Shown piece by piece: positions 17,057 through 24,649 of a stretch of 64,000 nt of DNA; positions within the stretch are counted from its first letter, which is position 1, and each line of letters starts with the position of its first letter. The notes below the pieces were generated by a model, which made no database searches, had not been told where the DNA came from, and was given only the letters and a program-made list of their open reading frames with translations. Source of the DNA: Coriobacteriaceae bacterium (lineage in GTDB: Bacteria > Actinomycetota > Coriobacteriia > Coriobacteriales > Atopobiaceae); NCBI GenBank assembly GCA_004557505.1, contig SFGZ01000006.1, positions 62,001 through 126,000 on the forward strand. Direction: 5' to 3'. Both the position numbers and the translations under genes were made by a program.

Positions 17057-18205
17057 ATGCCACGGACGTATGCCATCTTCTCCGCGCAGTACCTCCCGCA
17101 CGTGGGGGGTGTGGAGACGTTCACCGCGAACCTTGCCCGCCAGCTCGTCTCGGGCGGGGACGGGGTGTGCGTGGTGACGTCTGCGTGCGAGGGCGTGCCC
17201 GAGGTCGAGACCCAGGCAGACGGCGTGCGCGTCGTGCGGCTTCCCAGCCTCCGGCTCATGGGGGGGAGGCTTCCCCTCTCGCGCCACGGGGCGCGCGAGC
17301 GCTCGCTCCTGTCTGCCGTGTCCGGCCTTGGCGTGGACCGCGTCCTCGTGAACACCCGCTTCTACGGCACGTCCGTCACGGGCCTCCGCTTTGCCCGCTG
17401 GCTCGGCCTGCCCGCAGTCCTTCTCGACCACGGCTCCGCATGGCTCACCTTCGGACGCGGCGACGCGCTCGATGCCGCCGCCCGCGCGTGGGAGCGCCGC
17501 ATGACCGCCCGCGTCGTGAGCCTGGGGGCCACTTTCGCAGGCATCAGCGAGAAGAGCGCCGCGTGGCTCTCGACCTTTGGCATCACCACGTCGCTGGTCA
17601 TCCCCAACGCCATCGACGCCGCCTCGTTTCGCGGGGAGTCCTCGGGGAGGGACTTCCGCGCAGAGCTCGGCATCCCCGGGGAGGCGACGCTCGTGGCCTT
17701 CGTGGGCAGGCTTGCCCCCGAGAAGGGGCCCGAGCGACTCCTTAGGGCCGTCCGCGAGCTGGGCGAGGGCTACGTCGCAGTCCTGGCGGGCGACGGCGCG
17801 CTCCGCGACCGGCTTGCGCGAGACCTGCCTGCCAACGCGCACCTCGTGGGCAACCTCGGCCATCCGGACCTCTCCGCCCTGCTCTCGCAGGCAGACGCCT
17901 TCTGCCTCCCCACGCGCTCGGAGGGCTTTTGCACCTCGCTCCTGGAGGCGGGCGCCTGGGGCGTGCCGTGCGTGGTGCCGGATGTGGGCGGCGCGCGGGA
18001 GGTGCTCTGCCAGGGTCACGACACCCTTGGGTGCATCACGCCAGACCGCGAACATACGACCATGGCCGAGGGGGTTCGCCGGGTTGCGGCGTCATGGACG
18101 CCTGCGCGCTCGCGGGAGCTCCGCGCTCACGTGGGGCGCGACCTCTCCTGGGCGCAGGCGGCGCGTGCGCTCGAGCGCGCCTTTGCGCAGGCCGAGAGGG
18201 GCTAG
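17057..18205 (+). CDS. Glycosyltransferase family 4
   Basis: A 382-residue GT-B glycosyltransferase, cytoplasmic or membrane-associated, that would add a sugar to a lipid-linked surface glycan. The N-terminal acceptor domain opens with YLPHVGGVETF, and the C-terminal donor domain has FVGRLAPEKGPERLL, the LAGDG strand and the PTRSEGFCTSLLEAGAWG nucleotide-sugar motif (E-x7-E type). It lies 9 bp after the cytidylyltransferase, the last gene of that operon, and faces a convergent licD gene. Confidence 0.9.
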   Translation: MPRTYAIFSAQYLPHVGGVETFTANLARQLVSGGDGVCVVTSACEGVPEVETQADGVRVVRLPSLRLMGGRLPLSRHGARERSLLSAVSGLGVDRVLVNTRFYGTSVTGLRFARWLGLPAVLLDHGSAWLTFGRGDALDAAARAWERRMTARVVSLGATFAGISEKSAAWLSTFGITTSLVIPNAIDAASFRGESSGRDFRAELGIPGEATLVAFVGRLAPEKGPERLLRAVRELGEGYVAVLAGDGALRDRLARDLPANAHLVGNLGHPDLSALLSQADAFCLPTRSEGFCTSLLEAGAWGVPCVVPDVGGAREVLCQGHDTLGCITPDREHTTMAEGVRRVAASWTPARSRELRAHVGRDLSWAQAARALERAFAQAERG

Positions 18206-18265
18206 CCGCCCTCCTTGCGGACGCCCGGCTGCTCGGGGCGCCGGCCTCGGCCGCAGCCCCGCCGC

Positions 18266-19066
18266 CTACACCCAGCGCGCGTCAACGTAGTGGGGCGTCC
18301 GCTTGCCCTCCGGGGGCGGCGTCATGTAGTCGCCGTACCAGCGCGAGAGGCAGAGGTCAAAGTCCCGCGGGCCCTCGAACCGCTCGCCCTCGAAGTCGTA
18401 GGGGCAGGTGTCGAAGACGATGGAGCGGGGCATGCGCTCGCTCGGCCCGATGGGCCAGGCGAGCTGGGCGACCTCGTCGCTTTTTGCAAGGGGGGTGGCG
18501 CGGGCCATGTCGTCCACCCGCTGGGCTATCCGGTAGATGTCCTCCTTGGGCATGACGGCCTTGAGCACGCGCTTTCCCAAGAGGCTCATGGCCGAGGAGC
18601 CCTCGTGGACGTTGGCCGTCAGGTAGTCGTACTTGCGCCTGAGCCTGGCCACCTGGTCAAAGGGCTTGTCGTCTGGCCCAATCCCGTCGACGGGGAACAC
18701 GTCCACCCAGACGCCCGTGCGGCACCATCGCTCGTCGACATAGTGCTCGACGACCTCGGTGCGCGCGTCCACCACCTTGATGAAGGGGTAGATGGACGAG
18801 CGGTCGCGGTACCAGGTGATCTCGTAGTACGGCCTTCTCGAGCGCCTGGCGAAGGCCTCCGGCAGGCGCTCGTAGTCCTCTCGCGGCATGATGAGGTCGA
18901 TGTCGTCGTCCCAGGGGATGAAGCCGTGGTGCCGTATGGCGCCCAGGAGCGTGCCGTAGGCCATGACGCACCTCAGCCCCTCCTCGTGGCACACCCGGTA
19001 GAGCTCTCGCGTGATGTCGAGTTCGATGGCCTTCATCTCGTCCGCGCCAATGCGCCTCTGTCCCAT
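18266..19066 (-). CDS. LicD family phosphotransferase
   Basis: A 266-residue LicD/fukutin-type nucleotidyltransferase-fold enzyme that transfers phosphocholine or a similar group from a CDP/CMP donor to a glycan. The family core is clear: YGTLLGAIRHHGFIPWDDDIDLIMP with the metal-binding Asp residues, GVWVDVFPVDG, and YGDYMTPPP near the C terminus. The ATG at 19066 is preceded by a GGGGA stretch; an in-frame ATG at 19198 would add 44 residues of non-family sequence. It is convergent with the GT4 gene and divergent from a GT2 gene. It is one of two LicD genes in the region. Confidence 0.9.
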   Translation of the reverse strand: MGQRRIGADEMKAIELDITRELYRVCHEEGLRCVMAYGTLLGAIRHHGFIPWDDDIDLIMPREDYERLPEAFARRSRRPYYEITWYRDRSSIYPFIKVVDARTEVVEHYVDERWCRTGVWVDVFPVDGIGPDDKPFDQVARLRRKYDYLTANVHEGSSAMSLLGKRVLKAVMPKEDIYRIAQRVDDMARATPLAKSDEVAQLAWPIGPSERMPRSIVFDTCPYDFEGERFEGPRDFDLCLSRWYGDYMTPPPEGKRTPHYVDARWV

Positions 19067-19267
19067 GCCGTCCCCGTTCAGGTTGCCTGCAAGCACCTGA
19101 TAGATTGTAAGCTCTCTGTCAGGCGGGGCGAGACGGGCCGCGAGCGGTCTCTGGTTATTTTTCGGTTGGCGGCCATCGCGCCTTTGGCACGGGGCCATCC
19201 ATGCAAGAATGGCTAGATGCCCGTGCGGGCCGCCTATCGCACCTCGTCATCCGACCGGAGCATCCGC

Positions 19268-20155
19268 ATGAAAACAGTCTGTGTGTTCACGCCAACCTAC
19301 AACCGCGCCTACATACTCCCGGCGCTCTACGAGAGCCTCGTCTCGCAGACCTCGCAGGACTTCATGTGGCTCATCGTGGACGACGGCTCCACCGACGGCA
19401 CCCGTTCGCTCGTTGACTCTTGGAGGCGGGAGGGCAAGGTCGACATCACCTATGTCAAGAAGGAGAACGGGGGTAAGCCGCGCGCCATCAACACGGGCGT
19501 CGAGCTTTGCGAGTGCCCGCTGTTCTTCTGCGTCGACTCGGACGACCACCTGGTCTCCGGCGCCGTCGCGCGCATCGTCGAGGACTACGTGGCGATCCGC
19601 GATGACGATCGCATCGCCGGCATCGTGGCGCTTAGGGGCACCGACGAGCACACCCCCATGGCAACCTGGATCCCGGAGGGCCTCTCCGAGGTCAGGTACT
19701 GGGACCTCTTCGAGAAGCACCGCTTTGCCGGGGACACGTCGCTCATCCACAAGACCGAGGTGCTGCGGAGGTACCCGTACGACGTCGCCCCGGGCGAGAA
19801 GTTCATCGCCGAGACCTCCGTCTACTACCGGCTCGACGAGCGCTACCTCATGAGGACGGACAACACCATCCTCACCATCTGCCACTACCTTCCCGACGGG
19901 CTCACGCATAACTTTGCCAGGAACGCGCGCGAGAACCCCATAGGCTACCGCAAGCACAAGCTCTACTGCGCCCAGCGCGCACAGACCATCGTCGGCAAGT
20001 TCCGCGAGACCACGCTCTATCTCGTCGGCTGCCGCATGTCAGGGGAGAGGGGCGGACTCTCGAAGGCGCCTAACAAGTTGATCGGTGCGTTGTGCATGCT
20101 CCCCGCCTGCGTTGCCTATCACACGGTGTTCGGGGGGAAGAGGGCCGATGGCTGA
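19268..20155 (+). CDS. Glycosyltransferase family 2
   Basis: A 295-residue GT-A glycosyltransferase with VCVFTPTYNRAYILP, the nucleotide-binding IVDDGSTDGT, and a DxD-like motif in CVDSDDHL. The C-terminal part (RYPYDVAPGEKFIAETSVYYRL) is typical of glycan-building GT2 proteins near LicD genes. The ATG at 19268 matches the domain start; a start 17 codons upstream adds unlikely residues. Its stop overlaps the flippase start by 8 bp, so the two are coupled. Confidence 0.9.
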   Translation: MKTVCVFTPTYNRAYILPALYESLVSQTSQDFMWLIVDDGSTDGTRSLVDSWRREGKVDITYVKKENGGKPRAINTGVELCECPLFFCVDSDDHLVSGAVARIVEDYVAIRDDDRIAGIVALRGTDEHTPMATWIPEGLSEVRYWDLFEKHRFAGDTSLIHKTEVLRRYPYDVAPGEKFIAETSVYYRLDERYLMRTDNTILTICHYLPDGLTHNFARNARENPIGYRKHKLYCAQRAQTIVGKFRETTLYLVGCRMSGERGGLSKAPNKLIGALCMLPACVAYHTVFGGKRADG

Positions 20156-21368
20156 GGGCCTCTCGCTCAAGGAGAACATCGCCTGGAACTCCGCTGGCTC
20201 CATCGTGCGCCTGGGCTGCAACTATCTCGTCACGATCGCCGTGGTGCGCCTCTCCCATGGCTTCGATGCCGCCGGCGCCCTCTCGCTTGCCATGTCGGTC
20301 TCCAACCTCGTGGCGCCCTTCGCCGACTTCCGCCTGCGCACGGTGCAGGTGACCGACGTCCGCGGCGAGCATAGCTCTGGCGAGTACGTCGGGCTGCGCC
20401 TCCTCACGTCAGCGCTTGCCTTTGCGATAGGCGTTGCCTACGCGCTTCTCACCTGCTCCCTTGACGCCGTGCCGGCGATCGTCGCCTATCTGGTGTCATC
20501 GCTCGCCGCGAACCTCATCGAGGGCTTCCACGCCATAGACCAGCGGCACCTCCGCATGGACTACATCGGCCGGTCGTACATGATGCAGGGCATCTCCAAC
20601 CTGGCGCTCTTCTCGGCGGTGCTGTGGCTCACGGACTCTCTGGTGCTGGCCTGCGCCGCGATGGCCGCCTCGACCCTGGCGGTCTTCTTTGCCTACGACA
20701 TGCCGAAGGCGTCTGGCTTCGAGTCTGTCAGGCCCGTTTGCGACCTGCGCTCCGCAGCCCGCACGCTGGCGACGCTTCTGCCGCTGGTCGTGGCCCAGGT
20801 GTGCTCGAGCGCCGTCCTCACGGTGCCCAAGCAGTATCTTGCGGCAAGCGTCTCCACGGCGGCGCTGGGCATCTACTCCTCCGTGGCCTCCCCCGCGGCC
20901 ATCGTCCAGATGGGCGCCTCCTACATCTACAGCCCCCTCATGGGGGAGTTCGCGACGCGCTTCAAGGAAGACAAGGCCTCCGCGCTCAAGCTCTTCAAGC
21001 GCACCATCCAGGGCATCGTTGGCATCACGGTTGCCTTCTCGGCGTTCATCCTCCTGTTTGGCGAGTGGGCGCTCGGCCTGCTCTACGGTCAGGGGATCGT
21101 CGAGTACAGCTACCTTCTCGGGCCCGCCGTGCTCTGCACCTTCGTGACCGCCTTCGCCTGGTTCATGAACGACCTGCTCCTCTCGCTCAGGGACTACAGG
21201 GCGAGCTTCCTCGGCAACGTGGTTGCCACCGCCGCCTCGCTTGCGGTCACCATCCCCGTGGTGAACCTCTTCGGCATGAACGGTGTAAGCTGGGTGGGCG
21301 TGGGGTCCTACCTCATGGCGGTGCTCTGCCTGCTGGCGTTCTTCGTGCATGACTGCAAGAGGCTCTGA
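20148..21368 (+). CDS. Wzx-type oligosaccharide flippase
   Basis: A 406-residue polytopic membrane protein of the MATE/MOP exporter group, with about 12 predicted helices and the usual first helix GSIVRLGCNYLVTI. It would flip undecaprenyl-linked glycan units across the membrane. An AGGGCCGATG context precedes the start, which overlaps the GT2 stop by 8 bp. A perfect hairpin begins at its stop codon. It links the glycosyltransferases to surface export of the decorated glycan. Confidence 0.85.
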   Translation: MAEGLSLKENIAWNSAGSIVRLGCNYLVTIAVVRLSHGFDAAGALSLAMSVSNLVAPFADFRLRTVQVTDVRGEHSSGEYVGLRLLTSALAFAIGVAYALLTCSLDAVPAIVAYLVSSLAANLIEGFHAIDQRHLRMDYIGRSYMMQGISNLALFSAVLWLTDSLVLACAAMAASTLAVFFAYDMPKASGFESVRPVCDLRSAARTLATLLPLVVAQVCSSAVLTVPKQYLAASVSTAALGIYSSVASPAAIVQMGASYIYSPLMGEFATRFKEDKASALKLFKRTIQGIVGITVAFSAFILLFGEWALGLLYGQGIVEYSYLLGPAVLCTFVTAFAWFMNDLLLSLRDYRASFLGNVVATAASLAVTIPVVNLFGMNGVSWVGVGSYLMAVLCLLAFFVHDCKRL

Positions 21369-21394
21369 GACAAGGGGGCGGCCCCCCTTGTCTC
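21367..21394 (+). promoter_or_regulatory. Perfect 12-bp hairpin between flippase stop and licD ribosome site
   Basis: GAGACAAGGGGG, the loop CGGC, then CCCCCTTGTCTC. The left arm starts within the flippase TGA codon. No T-run follows, so a simple terminator is unlikely. It could slow the 3' exonuclease, serve as an RNase site, or reduce readthrough into the downstream licD gene. Confidence 0.6.
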
Positions 21395-21414
21395 ATTGGG
21401 AAGGAGGAGGGCTG

Positions 21415-22281
21415 ATGGGCCAGGTTGACCAAGCGCGGCCGTATCCCGAAGGCGCCCTCGAGCGCCTGCAGGAGGCGGAGCGCGGGATCCTCGGCGTGGT
21501 GGACGCGATCTGTCGCGAGAACGGCATCGACTACTTCGTCGATTCGGGGACCTGCCTGGGCGCCGTGCGCCATGGTGGCTTCATCCCCTGGGACGACGAC
21601 GCGGACATAGGCATGCCCTATGGGGACTACCGGCGCTTCCTCGAGCTTGCCCCCAGGGCGCTTCCCCCGGGCTGCTCCCTCGCGACGTGCGAGAACACGC
21701 CCGGCCTCACGTCGCTCTGGGCCAAGGTGTTCCTCGACGGCACGCGCTTCATGGACGAGGCCGCCCTTGAGGCCGGCTGCGACCAGGCCATCTTCCTCGA
21801 CGTCTTCCCCTACTTTCGCGAGGAGGAGGACCCTGCCCGCGCCCGTGCCCAGAGGGCGGCGTGCCTGAGGCTCCAGCGCATGAGCTACCTCCACGGCATC
21901 GCCCATCCCAAGATGCCCTCGGGCACATCGCTGCGCGGCCTCAAGGCCACGGCGTGCTCCGTCGTCCACCACACGATCGCGCACGCCTGGAGGCCGCAGG
22001 AGCTCTCGCGCCGGCTCTTCGAGGCCGCCCAGCCCGTGGCCCCCGCCGAGCGGTGGTTCAATGCCAGCTACCCACTCGATGGCGTCCACGCCGCGGCGAC
22101 GCTCTTCCCCACCGAGGACGTCCCCTTCGACGGGATGACGCTTCGGGCGCCACATGACTGCGACGCCTACCTGCGCACGCTCTACGGCGACTACCACCAG
22201 CTCCCACCCGCGGAGGAGCGCTACACCCACCGCCCCCGCGTGCTCGACTTTGGTGACGGCGTGAACGTGATGGGGGAGTAG
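21415..22281 (+). CDS. LicD family phosphotransferase (second copy)
   Basis: A 288-residue LicD enzyme with DYFVDSGTCLGAVRHGGFIPWDDDADIGMP, LWAKVFLDGTRF, FLDVFPY and a C-terminal YGDYHQLPP, the complete family pattern with metal-binding aspartates. It differs substantially from the first LicD (18266-19066), suggesting a different acceptor site or head group. The ATG follows AAGGAGGAGG, one of the strongest ribosome sites in the window. It is downstream of the flippase across a hairpin, on the same strand. Confidence 0.92.
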   Translation: MGQVDQARPYPEGALERLQEAERGILGVVDAICRENGIDYFVDSGTCLGAVRHGGFIPWDDDADIGMPYGDYRRFLELAPRALPPGCSLATCENTPGLTSLWAKVFLDGTRFMDEAALEAGCDQAIFLDVFPYFREEEDPARARAQRAACLRLQRMSYLHGIAHPKMPSGTSLRGLKATACSVVHHTIAHAWRPQELSRRLFEAAQPVAPAERWFNASYPLDGVHAAATLFPTEDVPFDGMTLRAPHDCDAYLRTLYGDYHQLPPAEERYTHRPRVLDFGDGVNVMGE

Positions 22282-22311
22282 CGGCCCGGCCCCTCCAGCG
22301 ACGCCAGCCCG

Positions 22312-22668
22312 CTAGCCCCTGCCCTCGATGCCGTCCTCGAACTCCTTCTTGCTGAGGGCAATCTCCTGCGAGAGCTGCTCCACCCTGTCGGTGAGGCGAG
22401 AGACGTCGCAGGCAAGGTTGAAGAGCTTGAGCAGCATGAGCGCGATGACTACGACAAACACGAAGTTGCTGGGAGAGAGGAAGCCCAGGAGGTCGGAGAA
22501 GAAGTATGCGATGCGGGGGAAGATCGCCAGGACCAGCAGGAGCGCAACGGCGCAGACCCAGTAGACCGAGTCGGCGATGCGTATCTTTGACGTCCTCACC
22601 TTGCGCACGACGATCGAGAGCGCGAGCAGGGCGCCGATGACGAGGACGATGCGGAGAACGATGGACAT
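22312..22668 (-). CDS. DUF2304 family membrane protein
   Basis: A 118-residue protein with three hydrophobic helices and a C-terminal coiled stretch (SRLTDRVEQLSQEIALSKKEFEDG), matching the DUF2304 pattern. Family members are commonly beside polyprenyl-phosphate glycosyltransferases, as here: it lies 8 bp downstream of such a gene. It may assist or anchor that enzyme at the membrane; no biochemical role is established to my knowledge. Confidence 0.8.
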   Translation of the reverse strand: MSIVLRIVLVIGALLALSIVVRKVRTSKIRIADSVYWVCAVALLLVLAIFPRIAYFFSDLLGFLSPSNFVFVVVIALMLLKLFNLACDVSRLTDRVEQLSQEIALSKKEFEDGIEGRG

Positions 22669-22676
22669 GGCCGGTC

Positions 22677-23357
22677 CTATCTAAACCATTGGAAGAGCAG
22701 GATGGAAAGGCACGTGCGCGCCATATAGGAGATCGAGGACATGAAGTGCAGGTAGCTCGTGCCACCCTGGCGCTCGCGCATCTCAGCGGGTACCTCGATC
22801 ACCTTGGCGCCCCTGCGAATGAGAAGGGCGATGGTATCCGGCTCCGGCGCGAGGTCGAACCCGCGGGCGAGCGCCTCGACCATGGCGCGGTTGTACATGC
22901 GCATGCCAGAGGTGGGGTCGGTTATGGTCGCGCCACAGGTCCGGCGGATGATTGCGGTGATGAGCCTCGCCCCCGCGCCGCGCGCGCCCACGGCACCCCC
23001 TCCCGCGAGGTTGCGCGAGGCAATGACGATGTCGGCCCCCTCGTCCCGCATCGTCTTGGCCATGGTGGGGATGTAGGTGGGGATGTGCTGGCCGTCGGAG
23101 TCTATCTGCACGGCGGCGTCATAGCCATGGCGCGTGGCGTACTTCATCCCGGCCCGTACGGCCGAGGTGAGGCCGCAGTTCACCGGTAGGTCTATGTGGC
23201 TCAGGGCAAGCTCGTCGCAGATGCGGGGTGTGGCGTCGCTCGAGCCGTCGTTGATGACGAGGTAGTCCACATCCGGACAGGCTTGGGTCAGCTCTCGCAC
23301 GGTGTTCGCGAGGCACTCCTCCTCGTTGTAGGCGGGCACGATGGCGAGAACTCTCAC
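22677..23357 (-). CDS. Polyprenyl-phosphate glycosyltransferase (GT2, DPM1-like)
   Basis: A 226-residue GT2 enzyme with VRVLAIVPAYNEEE, VINDGSSDAT, QIDSDGQHIP (DxD) and SGMRMYNRAM, typical of enzymes that load a sugar onto undecaprenyl phosphate. I start at GTG 23357, because GAGGAAAGG lies 6 nt before it. ATGs at 23393 and 23402 are alternatives, but longer starts run towards the cold-shock terminator. With the DUF2304 gene it forms a two-gene unit that likely supplies a lipid-linked sugar for glycan modification. Confidence 0.85.
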   Translation of the reverse strand: MRVLAIVPAYNEEECLANTVRELTQACPDVDYLVINDGSSDATPRICDELALSHIDLPVNCGLTSAVRAGMKYATRHGYDAAVQIDSDGQHIPTYIPTMAKTMRDEGADIVIASRNLAGGGAVGARGAGARLITAIIRRTCGATITDPTSGMRMYNRAMVEALARGFDLAPEPDTIALLIRRGAKVIEVPAEMRERQGGTSYLHFMSSISYMARTCLSILLFQWFR

Positions 23358-23447
23358 GGGTCGCCTTTCCTCTCGTCTTGTCGTCGTACGCATGTCGCCC
23401 ATGGTATAGCAGCGCGACGCCGCCGCGAGCGCGCCGTGGCCTCGCTC

Positions 23448-23478
23448 AAAAAAACTCCCCCGCCAGCTGGCGGGGGAG
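23448..23478 (-). terminator. Rho-independent terminator after the cold-shock gene
   Basis: On the minus strand a 24-bp perfect palindrome (CTCCCCCGCCAG and its complement) is followed by seven T. It lies between the cold-shock gene and the glycosyltransferase unit. Confidence 0.9.
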
Positions 23479-23523
23479 CCAAGTCCCACAGATCCCCGAA
23501 AGGGGTATGCGCTGGGCTATGAG

Positions 23524-23727
23524 TTAGATCTTGTGGACGTTGGAGGCCTGGAGCTTGCCGTTCTGGCCGGTGGTGATGTCAAACTCGACAGTCTGGCCCT
23601 CGTCCAGGGTCTTGAAGCCGTCCATCTTGATCTCGGAGTAGTGGACGAACAGGTCGTCGCCGTCCTCACGAGAGATGAAGCCATAGCCCTTGTCGGGGTT
23701 GAACCACTTAACAGTACCCTTTGCCAT
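23524..23727 (-). CDS. csp: Cold-shock protein (CspA family)
   Basis: A 67-residue nucleic-acid-binding OB-fold protein acting as an RNA chaperone. The RNP1 (KGYGFISRE) and RNP2 (DLFVHYSEI) motifs and the KGTVKWFN opening are intact. AGAAAGG precedes the ATG. It is a single-gene unit with a strong terminator. The 188 bp upstream, rather A+T-rich near 23800-23830, would carry its promoter and 5' leader. Confidence 0.97.
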   Translation of the reverse strand: MAKGTVKWFNPDKGYGFISREDGDDLFVHYSEIKMDGFKTLDEGQTVEFDITTGQNGKLQASNVHKI

Positions 23728-23915
23728 GTCGTGCCTTTCTTTCTTTGCCCCGCGGGGCAAAAAGCTGCGCTCTCGCGCGATACCTTGTGGCAGCAAAAGC
23801 CACGTGTGTTATATTACCTCATCCATCCTGGCGAGAGCCCATAAATCCCCAAGTGGTCCTAATTGGCCGCTTCCAGACACATATGTGCCGCTCGCAACGC
23901 GCCGTGGGCCTGGCG

Positions 23916-24602
23916 TCACCCATCGTTTCCCATGGCCTCGCGCCAGCTCGCGATGGAGCAGTCGGCGGCCCTCGCGACCTCCCGCCCGTCCTGCAGGGGG
24001 TTGTCACTCAGGACGGCGCAGGCGCGCATCCCGGCCCGCTTTGCGGAGCAGATTCCCTGGAGAAGGTCCTCGAAGACCATGCAGTCCCCCGGCTGGGCCG
24101 CGATGCGCCGCGCCGCCTCGAGGTAGATGTCCGGCCGGTCCTTGCCGCAGCCGACGTCCCGGGCGCAGACCACTGCGTCGAAGAGGTCGTAGACGTCCAC
24201 GTTCGCCCTCATGGCGGCGAGCACGTCGGGATCGTTTGTCGTGGCGAGCGCCACGGGCACGCCTGCGCTCCTCAGGGCCGCGACGTACGCCTTGGCGCCG
24301 GGTCGCAGGCGCACCTGCGTGGCATAGAGCGCCCGGCCCATGGCGTTCCACTCGTCGCAGATCTCCCCCACCGTGTCCTTGAGGCCATAGCGCTCGATGC
24401 ACCAGCGCGCTCCCCCCGCAAAGCCGAGCATGCTGAGCGTCCGTCCCGCGTCGGGCGTGTAGGGGATGCCTCGCGACCCGAGAAAGGCGATGTCCACCTG
24501 CCTCCAGAGGCCATGGGTCAGGGCAAGCGTGTCGTCGAAGTCGAAGATGGCCGCCGAGAAGCTCGGTGGCCACAGGGGGCCTTCGCTGGCTGGTTCCTGC
24601 AT
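23916..24602 (-). CDS. HAD-superfamily phosphatase (beta-phosphoglucomutase-like)
   Basis: A 228-residue haloacid-dehalogenase-fold hydrolase. Motif I is FDFDDTLAL (nucleophile and general-acid Asp), motif II LATTND, motif III the Lys in CGKDRPD, and motif IV MVFEDL. A helical cap lies between motifs I and II. Substrate is probably a small sugar phosphate or nucleotide, but cannot be read from sequence. It lies 47 bp downstream of the TPR gene on the same strand. Confidence 0.85.
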   Translation of the reverse strand: MQEPASEGPLWPPSFSAAIFDFDDTLALTHGLWRQVDIAFLGSRGIPYTPDAGRTLSMLGFAGGARWCIERYGLKDTVGEICDEWNAMGRALYATQVRLRPGAKAYVAALRSAGVPVALATTNDPDVLAAMRANVDVYDLFDAVVCARDVGCGKDRPDIYLEAARRIAAQPGDCMVFEDLLQGICSAKRAGMRACAVLSDNPLQDGREVARAADCSIASWREAMGNDG

Positions 24603-24649
24603 GTGCGTGCCGTCTCCTTGGTCGTCTCGCGCGCCGTGGGCGCCGGGCG

